Below, in pieces: positions 45,317 through 56,900 of a DNA stretch of 64,000 nucleotides. How positions within the stretch are numbered: the first letter of the stretch is position 1; each line of letters opens with the position of its first letter. The stretch lies in assembly GCA_038363925.1 (NCBI GenBank), contig JAQQWL010000009.1, positions 2,790,001 to 2,854,000 on the forward strand, written 5' to 3'. Made by a program: the position numbers and the translations under genes. The notes beneath the pieces are model-generated. The model was not told the DNA's origin. It saw only the letters and a program-made list of their open reading frames with translations, and did no database searches. Source of the stretch: Apiospora phragmitis. Its lineage: Eukaryota > Ascomycota > Sordariomycetes > Amphisphaeriales > Apiosporaceae.

Positions 45317-45432
45317 TATTGATGTCTCGTCCCGTTCGGTTTCGCCTTCTCCTGGAAGTTGAATAGCATCCTTGACAATAAGCCACTACTAATGATATCA
45401 CAGTAGTCTCTTATAGCTCGCCACGACGAACG

Positions 45433-45817
45433 TTCACTCCTGGTTCCATCCTTGGCCGCCATACTTCCCATTTAGGTGCTGTTTGATGTGGCGATCCAGC
45501 ATATCACCTTCCGCGGCCTTGCGACGTGTTTTCTCGTCCCAGAAATCACTAGGTTCGGCGAATTCTCGTACTTGGGCATGCGTTGGAGGAAGGCCTAGAG
45601 CCTGCTGGGCAGTAATCCATGGCGCCAAATGCTTTTCCTGGTCAGGACTGAGCCTCTGGAGATCTGCCGCACCCTCCGATCTGGATTGTTGACCTTTTAG
45701 TCAGTTCAGGAGCGTTGACCTGGGAATACCGTATTCCCGGGCGGCCTGCTTAGTTGGAGTACCATTTGTGATACAGCCCAGAGCCTCCTGAAGCTCTTCT
45801 TCTGAATGCTGCTTCAT
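45433..45817 (-). mobile_element. fragment of a pogo/Fot1-type transposase N-terminus
   Basis: Begins MKQHSEEELQEALGCITNG, a psq-type helix-turn-helix (TPTKQAAREYGIPRSTLLN) of Tc1/mariner-pogo transposases. A TGA then sits where Arg is expected before LKG, followed by LQRLSPDQEKHLAPWITAQQ and ALGLPPTHAQVREFA. After VREFA the match ends and unrelated residues (SDFWDEKTRRKAAEGD) continue to a stop at 45434. The DDE domain is absent. It is a 5' relic only. Confidence 0.75.
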
Positions 45818-45887
45818 GATTGATCCTCCGTGCTATATATAACCCTTCGACTACTCTGGAATCCCTCAGAGTGTCACGTCCGCGTAT

Positions 45888-46199
45888 ATGCAACTACGTA
45901 TAGGAATCGGACACATAGCGACCCACCTAAAGCGCATTGGTAAGACCGACGCGGACGTCTGTATTATAACGCCGAATGTAGCCAGTCAGCACCGCCTCGG
46001 GGCCGTGATCCATAGGAACTCTGGCAGTCTGGACGACGTGGTGAACCTCGCCCCTCTATACCAGCTGCAGGAAGATAATACAAACCCCGCCAATTTGAAC
46101 ATGCTAGGTGGCATCTCGAATGGTCTGGCTGCGCCGCTGCCTGCATCATGCCTCTACTCAAGCTATTCTCAGAGCTTCGGCGGCCACGTTCGTTACTAA
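45888..46199 (+). other. open frame with faint retroelement-like pattern
   Basis: The first 24 residues (LRIGIGHIATHLKRIGKTDADVC) resemble the end of LINE-type reverse transcriptases, where an R-x-G-x-x...L-x-R-I-G-K...C pattern precedes a zinc knuckle. The knuckle itself is not seen. Probably another relic. Confidence 0.25.
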
Positions 46200-46401
46200 T
46201 TAAATAATATGAAGGTTTCGTTCGGGCTATCTTTTATTTTATAAAGGGTTGTTCTCTTTGTATAACGTGATAGTCTCGGCTGAGGCTATTTCACTACGTC
46301 TATTATCTGTTTCTCGTCTAGTTCCTAGTAACTCTGATCAACTTTCTATTCACGCGGGGAATGACTTACACTGGGCACGAGTGGTAAAGCGGGAACCACG
46401 A

Positions 46402-47256
46402 CTAATGTCTAGCCAGCCACCACTCCAGGTCCACGTTGCGCTCAGTTTCCATCGCACTTCCAAGGGATCGCATCGTGAGCTGGAAATCAATCAGCATTAT
46501 ACTACCATCGGTGAGGCGGAGAACATTGCCGGGGTGCATGTCGCCGTGCACAAGGCCGTTGTCATGCAGCTTCTGCACGACATCTCGGCAGCCCTGCTTA
46601 TCTGCATCGGTCATCCGGTATCCTTATTTTCGTAGCTGGTGGAAGCTGCGCGCCCCTTCGTTGTACTCCATAAGAAAGCCAATGACGCCCCGCGACTGCT
46701 CCGTCACCAAGCCGATGATCTTGGGAGCTATGCCAAGGCCCAGAGCTGCGACGTGGCGCTGCATGTTGATCTCGTCGGCAACCTGCCTCTCCAGACAGGC
46801 CTCATATGAGTCCGCACTGCCATCTGAGGATATCCAGTTAACAGGCAGTTCGGCTATTTTCCGGACCATCTTGCCGCATCCTCGGAGATCCGGGTGTTCC
46901 ACCACACAGACCCGGTCGCGGGGACGCGCAACCGTGCTCAGAAAGGGCACGACATTCTCGAATGAATCATAGTCGTGAGAGACGGGATACGAAATCCCCT
47001 TGATGCCCTGGAGCTCGACCTGCAGGGGCCGGACGGCCAGTGCAAATCCCCGATATAGCTGAAAGCACTTCACTCCACTCAGATAATTGAGCTTCAAAAT
47101 CATGGTGTCACTGCCGTCTATTAGCTTAGACTCTTGGTCAAGTAAGTCCTTGGTTATATTGACATACCTGATAAGGTTGTCGATCCTGACTTGCATCGTT
47201 AGCCCTCCAGGGTTCTGAATGGCTGACAAAACGACATTGGGCATGTTGGAAGCCAT
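46402..47256 (-). pseudogene. protein-kinase-like protein with one in-frame TAA
   Basis: One continuous frame of 285 codons on the minus strand with a single TAA at 46624-46626, between FLMEYNEGARSFHQLRK and GYRMTDADKQGCRDVV. The C-terminal part contains the kinase catalytic loop GLVHGDMHPGNVL (H-x-D...N) and the metal site LIDFQLTM. The N-terminal lobe has LQVELQGIKGISYPVSHD. It belongs to the fungal kinase-like group related to aminoglycoside-phosphotransferase/Bud32-type folds. TAA from CAA would be a CpA-to-TpA change. The stop removes the whole catalytic loop, so the gene is dead unless the stop is an error. Confidence 0.78.
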
Positions 47257-47604
47257 GATGGTAGCTAGTATGTGTATGTATGGTTTGTCTTACCGGCTAG
47301 GATGCTGATGGGATTTCTGCGATATATTCTTCTAACAATGGAACAAGCGCATGGCGATATATATATCCGGAAATCATATACTCTGGGCCTCATTAACAAG
47401 CGTATGGAAGACTGTAGCATGTTTTCTCACACTAACTTTCTGCTCGACACAATGCCCCTGTCTTAACAATAGCTTTGTTGTTACTATGTACTGTGCTACC
47501 ACTACCCTGTTCAGCGAATTCTTTGTTCTCCGGAAACCCTGTTTCCCCTGTTTTCCAGTTGCTGATGTCTGTTACATCGCGGCGGGCTTTCATGAAAGAC
47601 ATTG

Positions 47605-48745
47605 CTAGGCTGTCAGCGACCTAGCAAATTCCGGCAGGATCGACGTGACTTTCCCCTTCTGCTCCAGCATAACCCAGTGCCCAGCATCGAGCAAATACTC
47701 TGTGTAGTCATTGGTGGTCCATGGCTTCGTGATGGCCGTCATCTCCTCAGGGATGCAAATTTGGTCTTTGGCGGCTGAGACAGCAACAACGGGAACCCTG
47801 AGCATCTTGTCCTCGTTGCTGAGACCAGCCTCGTCCTCCTCGAAGATGCCCCGCATGACGGCACGGTAGTAGCTCAAGGGCGCCTCGGTCGCATTGGGCT
47901 GGCTGTAGAGATGCAGCCACAGCGACTTGTCTTCCTCCGTCAGCCAAGTCGGGAGCGGTTGGTTCTTGTTGGCCTTGAGCCAGGCGCGGGCGGCGCCGAT
48001 CATGGCAAAGTTTTGGCCCCATTGTGCCGCATCGGCATGGTAAAGGAGATGAAAGAAAGACTCGAGCTGAGTTCGTTGTTAGGCCTGTTTTCCTTTCTTT
48101 CTTCCTTCCTTCTCCTTCTCCTTTTCCTCCTCTACCTCTAAGCATAGTATCAAGTAAAGCCGGGACAACACCTACATTTTCGCTCATGAGCATTCCCGCG
48201 TCGAACGAGTTGAAGAAGTACCAATAACCAAACTGTGTGTACCCCAGCGTACCAAGGGTCCTTCGATTTGTCGCTTCCACGTCGAAGAAGACGCCGGGTG
48301 GGAAGTATGACGAGCTGAGGAACACGAGGCCCGAGAACTTCTCGGGATACCACACGGCCACTTTGGACAAGATGGCCACGCCTCAATCATGGCCGACGCC
48401 GATGACTTTTCCGAGAGACTCCTGATCCACTAGCTCTTTCAGGTGTCCGCTGATGCGCTTCGAACGGTATGCTTCGAGGTTGGTGGGTTTTTCGCTGTCG
48501 CCCATGCCGAGCATGTCCGGGGCCAGCACCCCATAGCCAAGTTGTGCGAGGGCGCCCAGCTGATATCTCCAGTCGTGACGGGATGAAGGGTATCCATGGA
48601 GGAGCAGAAACGTCGGCAGCGTTTCGTTGACGGCGGGAGAATAAGTGGAGACGTAATTTGTACCGTCCCCCGTCGTAAGTCTTTTAGCCTCCCCTCCTGC
48701 TGCTGCCGTCAGTGCTGCCGTTTGGGCAACATTGGGCAGCGACAT
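47605..48745 (-). pseudogene. epoxide-hydrolase-like alpha/beta hydrolase with one TGA
   Basis: Exons 48745-48176 and 48060-47605, over a 115-nt pyrimidine-rich intron, join LMSEN-SFFHLLYHADAAQW and give 341 codons. The oxyanion motif HGYPSSRHDW and nucleophile elbow GVGHD are present. The next residue, normally Trp of GHDWG, is TGA at 48385-48383. The frame continues unbroken beyond it: GVAILSKVAVWYPEKFSGLVFLS, RVPVVAVSAAKDQICIPEE, then the catalytic His in LLDAGHWVMLEQK. It is a soluble epoxide hydrolase or fluoroacetate-dehalogenase-type hydrolase if intact. One G-to-A change explains everything. Confidence 0.82.
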
Positions 48746-48829
48746 TTTCCAAGTCGCTTCAAGATCCGAGAACACAACAGGTAGTGCTTTGCTAGCAACA
48801 ATCTCACGGACTTGTTGCTTGTGAAGAAT

Positions 48830-48853
48830 GGGGGGAGGGGAGGGGGGAGGGGT
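48830..48853 (+). promoter_or_regulatory. G-rich tract, four G-runs upstream of the hydrolase
   Basis: Runs of 6, 4, 6 and 4 G separated by single A residues, 85 bp upstream of the hydrolase start. It is a strong quadruplex-forming pattern on the plus strand, and the hydrolase is transcribed from the other strand. Confidence 0.6.
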
Positions 48854-50474
48854 TGAATAGGCGTCATGTCATATACCAAGTCCCTAACAAGTATGCATGC
48901 AGTCTGATAAGTCACAGATCATACGTTGATGCAAGACCGGCGATCTGCAGGGGCGAGTGTGGGCTCACCATTATGACAGGCCAATGAGAACCCCTACACC
49001 CGACGGGTCCGGCACCGACCGTGCCGCAGACCACCTGGCAAAATACGGACATACCTCGCTGGGCAGCTGTCTGGCAGGCCCGTATACCGACTGCTCCGGC
49101 CGGTGTGGGCTCTCAGCGTTCATGAGCTCCGATTATTCAGCGGTCGATCGGCAAAAGGTGTGTGGGTGTGGATGCATAACGTGCGGCCTTTGCGGCTTTA
49201 ATCTAGCTTCTTGTTTGTCGACCAATACCTTCAAGGGAAGCTATACCTACTCTAGCACTCTCGCAGACAATTTCTATTTCATACAATACTTTGATTACAA
49301 ATCTGCCCCAAGTCGTGGTAAGCCTTCCTTGGCATCCCGATCCGCTTAGCAAAGGCGTGAAGCGGTCGAGGACTCTTATACGGATTCGATTATTCCGAGT
49401 TATTTCGAACAAAACGGACAACGAAATGGACATTCATGTCATAGTGTTTCCTACATAGTCGGGTACTAGAAAACTGTTCGATACTAGAGTTGCTTGGGTC
49501 AGTACACAGCGTATATGTATAACGGGTGATTTACCTCTAGAAGAGCATGATGATACCAAAATAGAGGCATGCCGCAAAACGGCCCCTAAACCCAAATTAC
49601 TCCTCCGTTTCAGTAGGCCATTATAATTGATTTGTTAGATAGTGACACGCTGCTGGACGCGAGAAGAGCCCCTATAGTCTCATATCAGGTATTCCTATCC
49701 ACAACAGGATCCCGAGCTATGCAATAATGGACATAGCCAATCACATGTGAATAGAAGTTCACTTAAGCACCTCATTAATTAAGGTTTTCTGGGTTTATCC
49801 TTGCCTGCTTTATGCTCAAGTCGAGGTCCCACCTCGGCACTTGCCGTTTACCCCTGGCTACCGCTATGACATGACTAAGTAGACTTGTTGATATGCTGAT
49901 AGGCTCTTTTTTGCCTGGAAATATCCAGAAGAACGATCTTATCTACAAGGGTGTTCCGAGATCGAGCCGCTCGGCGTGGGGTGTTATCGGATATTGACCC
50001 CATTGGGACGAGTCAGGCACGCGCAGAATGCATCGGCAGGAAAGGGGTGTTCCCATGCTCGCACTGCCGCTTTGACGTTTATGTCCTACGTATGTCCAGT
50101 TACCCGGTTGAGGATCCCACCAAGTGCAACATATCCATCATCACGCATCGGAAGGCCAGCTGAATTCAGCTAGGAGTTCGTTCTGTTCCACACTTGCCAG
50201 AAACATTTACGAATATACATCGGTTTTTGGACGTATATGGCTTCCACTCCCGGACCGATAGATAAGTGACTCATGTGCTGCCCACGACGATCTGCCGAGG
50301 CCCCTCTCGTTTTTCGTAAATATATATGGAGGATGTGAGGAGTATGAAGATGATTCCAGCCCGTGATATCTGTCCGCGTCCTCTACTGCTGCTTTGAAGC
50401 CTTCATTGGCCCCCACGCCTGCTCAACTCTATTTCTTTGCTTTGTACTGCAGCTTTTACCGCAGGCTACCCAGA
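48854..50474. other. intergenic, 1.6 kb
   Basis: No supportable gene on either strand. Right end: tyrosinase promoter with AAATATATATGG at about 50319-50330. Confidence 0.5.
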
Positions 50475-51683
50475 ATGTTGAAGCTCGCATCTTTGGCAGC
50501 CCTGCTTTTGGCAACTGCGCACTCCGTGTCAGGCGCATGCACCAACCCCTCGATTCGCAAACCTTGGTAAGCCCGTCGAGCGTCGATCACACGCTACGTC
50601 TAATCACGAGATCGGGTTGCTAACGTTCCGCTCAGGACGGCTTTGACTGACAACGAGAAGCACGACTTCCTCCAGGCCGAGCTTTGCTTGATGGAAACGC
50701 CGTCCAAGACGCGTTATGCCGGTTCTGTCACCCGCTGGGACGAGCTCCAGGCGCTTCATGTCGCCCAAGTACAGTATATTCACACTACTGTAAGTTCACC
50801 CACCGAGTCGAACTGCAAAATGGGGCCAGCGATCTAACCACAAGCAATTTAATAGGGCTCATTTTTACCGTGGCATCGGTATTTCATGACCGTTCACGAG
50901 TCGTTGCTCCGATCAGAGTGTGCTTACAAAGGGGTTATCCCGTGAGTCTTCCCATGCCTCCCCAAGACACGTCATGGGCAGAGCCGGCACCCCAATAGTA
51001 GTAGTAGTGACTAAACCCCTGCCCGCAGATACTGGGATGAGCAAGCCGACCAGGCCGCCGCCCCCCTGTATGCCTCGTCAATATTCAGCGCCGAGACCGG
51101 CTTCGGCAGCAACAAGACGGACGAGCAGGGCTGCCTCGTCGACGGCCCGTTCGTCAACGTCACCAACAACCTGCTGTCCGAATTCACGCGCGGCCCGCCC
51201 CAGTGCATGATGCGCGCGCTCGACCAGGCGCAGTTCGACCTCGTCGCGCAGGCCAAGGTGGACGCGTGCACCGACGCGTCCGCGACGTACGTGGACTTCA
51301 ACGCGTGCATCAGCGGCGACCCCCACGTTGCGGGCCACTTCGCCGTCGGCGGCATCATGCTGGACGTCGCGCTGTCGCCCGCGGACCCCTTATTTTTTAT
51401 GCACCACACCAACCTGGACCGGCTGTGGTGGGTGTGGCAGTCCCGGGACCTCGGCGCCCGCCTCACCGACATGGGCGGCATCAACGTCGGCGTCGCCAGC
51501 ATCCTCACCGAGGCCCAGCCCAAGTCCCTGACCGCGGACGCCTTCGTGCCCTACTTCGGCGATGACGTCGACAACGTCACGACCCTCAAGCACAATCTCT
51601 GGGTGGGCGATATCCTGCCCAACGTCACGATCGCGGAGGTCATGGATCTCCACAGTGATGTCATCTGTGCTGAGTACCTGTGA
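50475..51683 (+). CDS. secreted tyrosinase
   Basis: Exons 50475-50566, 50636-50789, 50856-50941 and 51029-51683 give 328 residues. A signal peptide (MLKLASLAALLLATAHSVSGA) is present. CuA site: a His in LHVAQVQYIHTTG, then GSFLPWHRYFMTVHESLLR. CuB site: DPHVAGHFAVGG with two His, then LSPADPLFFMHHTNLDRLWWVWQ with the third. All six copper-ligand histidines are visible. PYWDEQADQ and several NxT/S sequons fit secreted short fungal tyrosinases lacking the C-terminal shielding domain. Expected role: oxidation of phenols or catechols, in melanin or secondary metabolism. No polyketide or peptide synthetase lies nearby. Confidence 0.93.
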
Positions 51684-53573
51684 GGCAGAGAAATCGTCCG
51701 GTTGAGCAGGGGATAAATAATTAATGAGGGTAGAAATTGCACGAAAGTAGAGGAAACCAAAACACACGCACATGCCAATAGGTATAATCTAATTATAATA
51801 TAAGATATGTACATGTTAGCTTATCTGTAATAGAGCAAGTATATACTATAGAAGATTGCATATGTCTTCCCATTTTAGTTGACAAATTACCGCCTAGATG
51901 GACTTCAATGGACTGGATTGTAGCAGTGCGCTTCCAATGAGGTTTTCTCGACTAAGCATAGTACTTCGCAAAACCCTGCTCGATGCCCAGGGGCCGGGAA
52001 TGAGAGCCTTGCAAATGGTACACTCAGCTGCCATTGTCCGGACCCTACGATCCCGAAGAAGAAAGAAATGGGCCGGATATGCGGCAGGTTAGATGAAGGG
52101 AGGTATTTGTTCAACTAAGTGCTTCGGAAGCAAGGATCCGGGTCATTAGGGTGACGTCCCCAGTCGGAAATGGCCCGCCGTCAACACGAACCCGCCATCA
52201 GGGCTGGGTTTTATGTACAATCCCCCTCTATCGAAACCACATCGACAAGAGCCCCATTATAACAATAAAGCCTGGAAGGCTCTCGGCACTGTCGACGAAT
52301 GCGGAAATACACCCACGGTCACCAAACGCTACCCAAGATCGGTTTCAGGATTGAGGGGGAGGGGGACCGGGGGGGGGGGCTCATGGCCCAACAGCAAACT
52401 TGGAGAGGGTTGGCTCCCGCACAATAACAGGAGAGGAAGGGGTACTTAATCTACTATAACCGCGGCCGAGATGCACAGTCTGAGTGTGTGATACAGTACT
52501 TAGTCATGGAAATGCACCAGGCTCTACCATCCACAGACTGGTGCCGAAAGGTGGCAGTGAGTATAGTATCGAGTTATGTACTTCAGCACTCAACTTTATT
52601 TCGGGTGAGGCAGGATGGGGGCTTGTAATATCGAGAGCTGATGGCCAGACTGGGCGCCATGGACAGAAGATCGACACGAGGAGGCTGCTTTCAGTGCGTA
52701 TTATCCACCCAACCCATTACCAGAGACCATTTCTCAAATTAGCGGGCATTCAGTGAGTGCGTTTTGGGACAGCTTTCCTAATCCAGCACAGCGGGAAGCA
52801 AATAAAAGTTCTGGGAAGAGAATAATGCTCCTGGGTCCTGCGATTCCCGGCTTAGCCATATAGCGGTTGCTTTTTAGTCGAGTATCAATGCTTTAGATAC
52901 ACGAACCTGGGTCTATCCAAGTATTAGCACGGAAGACCTCTACTTCTAACTCCTCGGCCCCATAGCTATCACAGCATTGTCCACCCTGCTAGGCTTGTAT
53001 CTACGGATACGAATTATTGAACTATACTACCGCTAGCAGCTTTAATATCATAAGGGTCTGGGCATCAAGGTATGACTAATAAAGATGGTCCTTGCGAGGG
53101 CCTGGACGTGGAGGATAGTTATCCCGGGATATTGCAATTACAACGGATACAAGTGAGGGAGTTGAACTAATAAGTGTCATGAAATACAGCCAGCTCGTTC
53201 GCTTCTCTATGGCACAGCCACATCAGAGGGCTGGGTTTTAAGCATCGGAAAATTTCCGAGCAAGGTAGTGGGAAGGATTCGCGCCGCAAAAATTTGTCAG
53301 GACTTTTCCACTAGGGCGTGAAGATTGAGAAGCTTGGGTTCTTTGCCGCGCCGTACTAACGCGATACCGAGTGCTGGTGCAAAAAGCTCCACGTGGATAC
53401 AAGTAAGCACGCGTTGTCCGTCATTGCCTAGCCCTAATCTAGGGAGGCAGACAGCCCTCGTTACGGTTGTTATGGGATCAGGACTCTTTAGGCCAACGAC
53501 CTTGAGCGGCAAAGGACATTGACACTAGCTTATCCGTGGTATTATGAAACTAAGCGCCATCCGGTCAAGGGTA
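51684..53573. other. intergenic, 1.9 kb
   Basis: No supportable gene. A G-rich stretch (GGGGGAGGGGGACCGGGGGG) lies at about 52353-52380. The composition is moderately AT-rich from 52.8 kb toward the transposon. Confidence 0.45.
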
Positions 53574-53625
53574 AGCCAGCTAACGGTGCTACGGTCACCT
53601 CATGCAACGGCGACCCCTAAATTTA
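53571..53625 (+). repeat. left terminal inverted repeat
   Basis: Matches the complement of 55445-55495 with two substitutions and one base of length difference in a C-run. It includes the flanking TA at 53572-53573. Confidence 0.88.
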
Positions 53626-55492
53626 GATAGCCCCTGACAGCACCACATATAAATCAGTATATAAACTAGTCAGCTTTTAATTTATAATTAATTAAATAAT
53701 ACTATCGTTTTCCTTTTCTTTTCCTTTTTTTGATAGGCCGTAAACTTGACGAGTTAGTATTATAACGCGCGATTTAAGATGTTATAAATGACTCGTTAAT
53801 AAAATAAGCCGCCGAGAAGTATAATATCTTTAAAATAACTCTAAAGGCTCGGATTTACGGCCGTAAAATTATAAAATAATGGAATAAGTCCTTCTAAGCC
53901 TTAATAATAGCGGAAGAGTCTTAAATTATAATTTAGTACCTTATATAATATAATTTAAGCTGCTTACTAACGTACGTTATTTTCTAGATATTCGCTTAAC
54001 AGATTTTTTAAGCTAACGGGATTAATATAATCCTTAATAAATATTAAGTTAAAAAATTTATTACTCGTTATCTATTTATTAGTACTATTTTTTTTAAAAG
54101 GATAAATTTTTTAAGGCTTAATATAACTTCTGTAAAAAAAATTATCGAGTTTTTCGAGCGGCTTAACAATCCTATTTTAAAATCGATCCTTTTAAAGTTT
54201 CGGTTTAATATTAACGAGATCGGTAACTAGTTCGGCTATAAAATAAATATAATAGTTATTAGATTTATTAGAATAAAAAGAATATTAATTATAAACTCCT
54301 TTAACTAAGAATAGGCTTTTACGGTCGAATATAATAACGTTTTAAGCCGAGCCTTACCTCTTTTTATTATATTTAAGGGTTAATAAATCTAGTAGTAATA
54401 GTTTTTAAAAAAGGAGGACTCGCTAACGGATATTATAGAGGATTAGGTTTTTACGGTATCCTTTAAAGGCTGGACTAATAAGGAGCTAGCTTTAGTATAA
54501 TTAAATAAGGTTTTTATTTTTATATAAAACTTGAAAACGAGGACTAATAGCGGCTTATTATCTTAGATAGTTACGTTAGCTATGTAAGCGAGGATTTTAT
54601 TATAATGTGTTTAAAGTATAAAATATAACTTTTCTTCTTTCCGGTATACTCGTCGTACTTATTATAACCCTTAAATCTTAATCTTTTTAATATATTAAAG
54701 AATACTTATTATTAAAAAGTAACCTTATACTATATAAGGTTTAATAATATAAATATAAGTAAAAGGGATTTTCTCCGGTGCTATAAGCTAGTTAGAAGGT
54801 TTACCTTTCGGCCGTATATAATAACTAGCGGCTAGGCCGTAATTAATATATTCCTTCGCGATATTAATAAGCCCTTTAATAGCCGGAACCGGAAGATGGA
54901 AAACTAGGTAGAGGTAGGATTATTTAAGCCTCCCCTCGACGTTTTCGATAAATAATTCTCCTCTATAACGTTACTAATATTTACGACTAGCCGCTAGATT
55001 AAAGAGTTAACGGATACGTTTAGTAGTAATGATATTATTTTCGATAGCGCGACGCGCCGGGTTTTATTCCGGAAGCTTTAGAAAAGTTTAAATACTTTAA
55101 ATGGCTAGATCGGCTAATTAAAGCACGAGAAGTTAGTTTTAAAAGGTAATTTAGAAAAAGAAAGAGGTAAAAAGAGGAAAAAAGTAATGCTTAACCTTAA
55201 TTAGAAGTTTACGCGTATACGAAATACTATAATAATTAAGAGGGAAATAAATGGCGTTATATCGAAACCCTAGGTTATTACTCCTTTATTGTTAGCGCCG
55301 GAAGCCGTTATAATTAAATCTAATTTTAAATTTAAGATTAAAAGTGTTATAAAAGCGTTTCGGGATTGAAATAATATTTTTAAGATTTTATATTAATTTT
55401 TAATTAAATTATTCGTATTATTATTATATAATATTATTGTTAGTTTTTAGGGTCGCCGTTGCATGGGGTGACCGTAGCACCGTCAGCTGGCT
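53574..55492 (+). mobile_element. RIP-mutated Fot1/pogo-like DNA transposon
   Basis: The ends are inverted repeats of about 48 bp (left AGCCAGCTAACGGTGCTACG..., right its near-perfect complement), flanked on both sides by TA, the Tc1/mariner target. Length is 1919 bp, about the size of Fot1. The interior is extremely AT-rich with almost no CA or TG dinucleotides, the signature of RIP. Through the stops, plus-strand transposase text is still readable: LPLFIIFKG followed by TAA/TAG codons, GWTNKELAL, then RLIILDSYVSYVSEDF, where LILDGHGSHVSEEF is normal (His codons turned to Tyr). It is dead. Confidence 0.88.
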
Positions 55493-55495
55493 TAC
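55445..55495 (-). repeat. right terminal inverted repeat
   Basis: Inverted partner of the left repeat. It retains CA and TG dinucleotides, unlike the adjacent interior. Confidence 0.88.
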
Positions 55496-56900
55496 ATGAC
55501 TGATATTGAGCTGAGCTATCGCGGTTTCGAATTAAGGGGGATGGGGGGGAGGGTTATATATGCATGCGATGATGTGGATGGAAGCAGAGGAGCAGCTGTC
55601 CGCAACGCCCGCTTGCTTGAAGAGGCAGTCCGACGGTTGTAGTCGCTTAGAAATGACTCATGAGTCGCGGTGATCCTGACTCATCGTCTTGGACTTTGGG
55701 GTGGAGCCTTCACGATAGTTCGTTCAGACAGCCCTGGGCTCCAGTGAGCTTCCGTCAACTTCGGCTGTCAACTACGGTACTTGCAGTATATGCAGTTTTG
55801 TCAGTCGTTAGCATGCCACCAACACTAGTGCTGTCAATATTCGAAAGGGCCGTAGTAGTGACCTAGAACTTGCCGGACTCAACGCCAGCCTCGGCATCGT
55901 ACGACAGAAGAATTTCGGCAGCTAGGAACTCTGGCTACCTCAGGAACATTGCGTCTAGTATGGGTCTGGAATAACGTGACTCGCAAGAAGGCAGCGTGGG
56001 CAAGTGTGGAGGTGCAGGATGCACGGAACGGGCCTTGGAGAGAGTTTCGGGTCGATCTTGGTCGGAGATGGGGGAGGTTCGGAGGTAGAGATCTAGATAT
56101 CGAACCATGCGCTCGGATGCTGCAGAATTTGTGGAGTGGGGACGAAAACAAAACAGCGGCTGAAGAAAAGGGGAAGTGGTGGGACGTTTGGGTGCCAAAA
56201 TGCCGTCTAAGCGAGCTGCCAGTTTGCTGTCAAGACCTAAACCCCATCTGCCGATCTGCAAGAAAAAGTGGTCTGACTGCGGTAGAGTGATTTGAAATCC
56301 GGGTCTGGAGCTGGGAAGAAAATAATGAAATGCTTGTACTGTAGAAGGAACTTGAGGCGGACAGCGGCCTCCCGGAGCCGGCCCGGAAGCTAGCCAGGTT
56401 AGCTCCATCCAAGCGCAACGCCACTTTCAACATGCTTGCATTCCCCCCTTGAGCCCTGCCTCTTTGGGCAGGACTATGCTGTTGTGGTTCTCAGCTCTCG
56501 AGTTAGCTGAGCCAGCTCGTTTCGCAACCCTGAGCGTTGGCCCTGCTAGTCCGCCCCCGGCTGCCCTCAAGATGCTGGCGCAGAAGGGTGGCAAAGTCCA
56601 GAACTATGAGAACACCGGGCCCTTCCCTCGGCTAGCCTATAGGCACTCGCGCTAACAAAGAACGTCTCTCCAGTTGAGCAGGCAATAGTTGAGTTAGTTC
56701 AAGCGCTTCGGGGACATGTCCCGATCATTCGGGACGCATAGAAAATATTCCCCTTTCTCGTCGGATATAAGACTTTCTACGTGCCCCGTGTTACCATCAT
56801 CGGTGCAGCTTCCTCTGTTGTTTCCCCAGTCCTGACAACCATTGACCAATCTGACTACCGGCTTCGCTCCAGCATCTCTCCACCATCCTCCGTAGTCGTC
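55496..56900. other. intergenic, 1.4 kb
   Basis: Composition returns abruptly to normal to the right of the transposon. Overlapping open frames on both strands near 55.9-56.4 kb lack recognisable protein character. No gene supported. Confidence 0.45.

Noticed and set aside
25085..51683. Functional copper module (Ctr transporter plus copper enzyme tyrosinase)
   Set aside because: The two genes are about 25 kb apart with many unrelated genes between; shared copper use is not linkage evidence.
53297..53512. 71-codon minus-strand frame left of the transposon
   Set aside because: No recognisable family and no splice partners; insufficient to call a gene.
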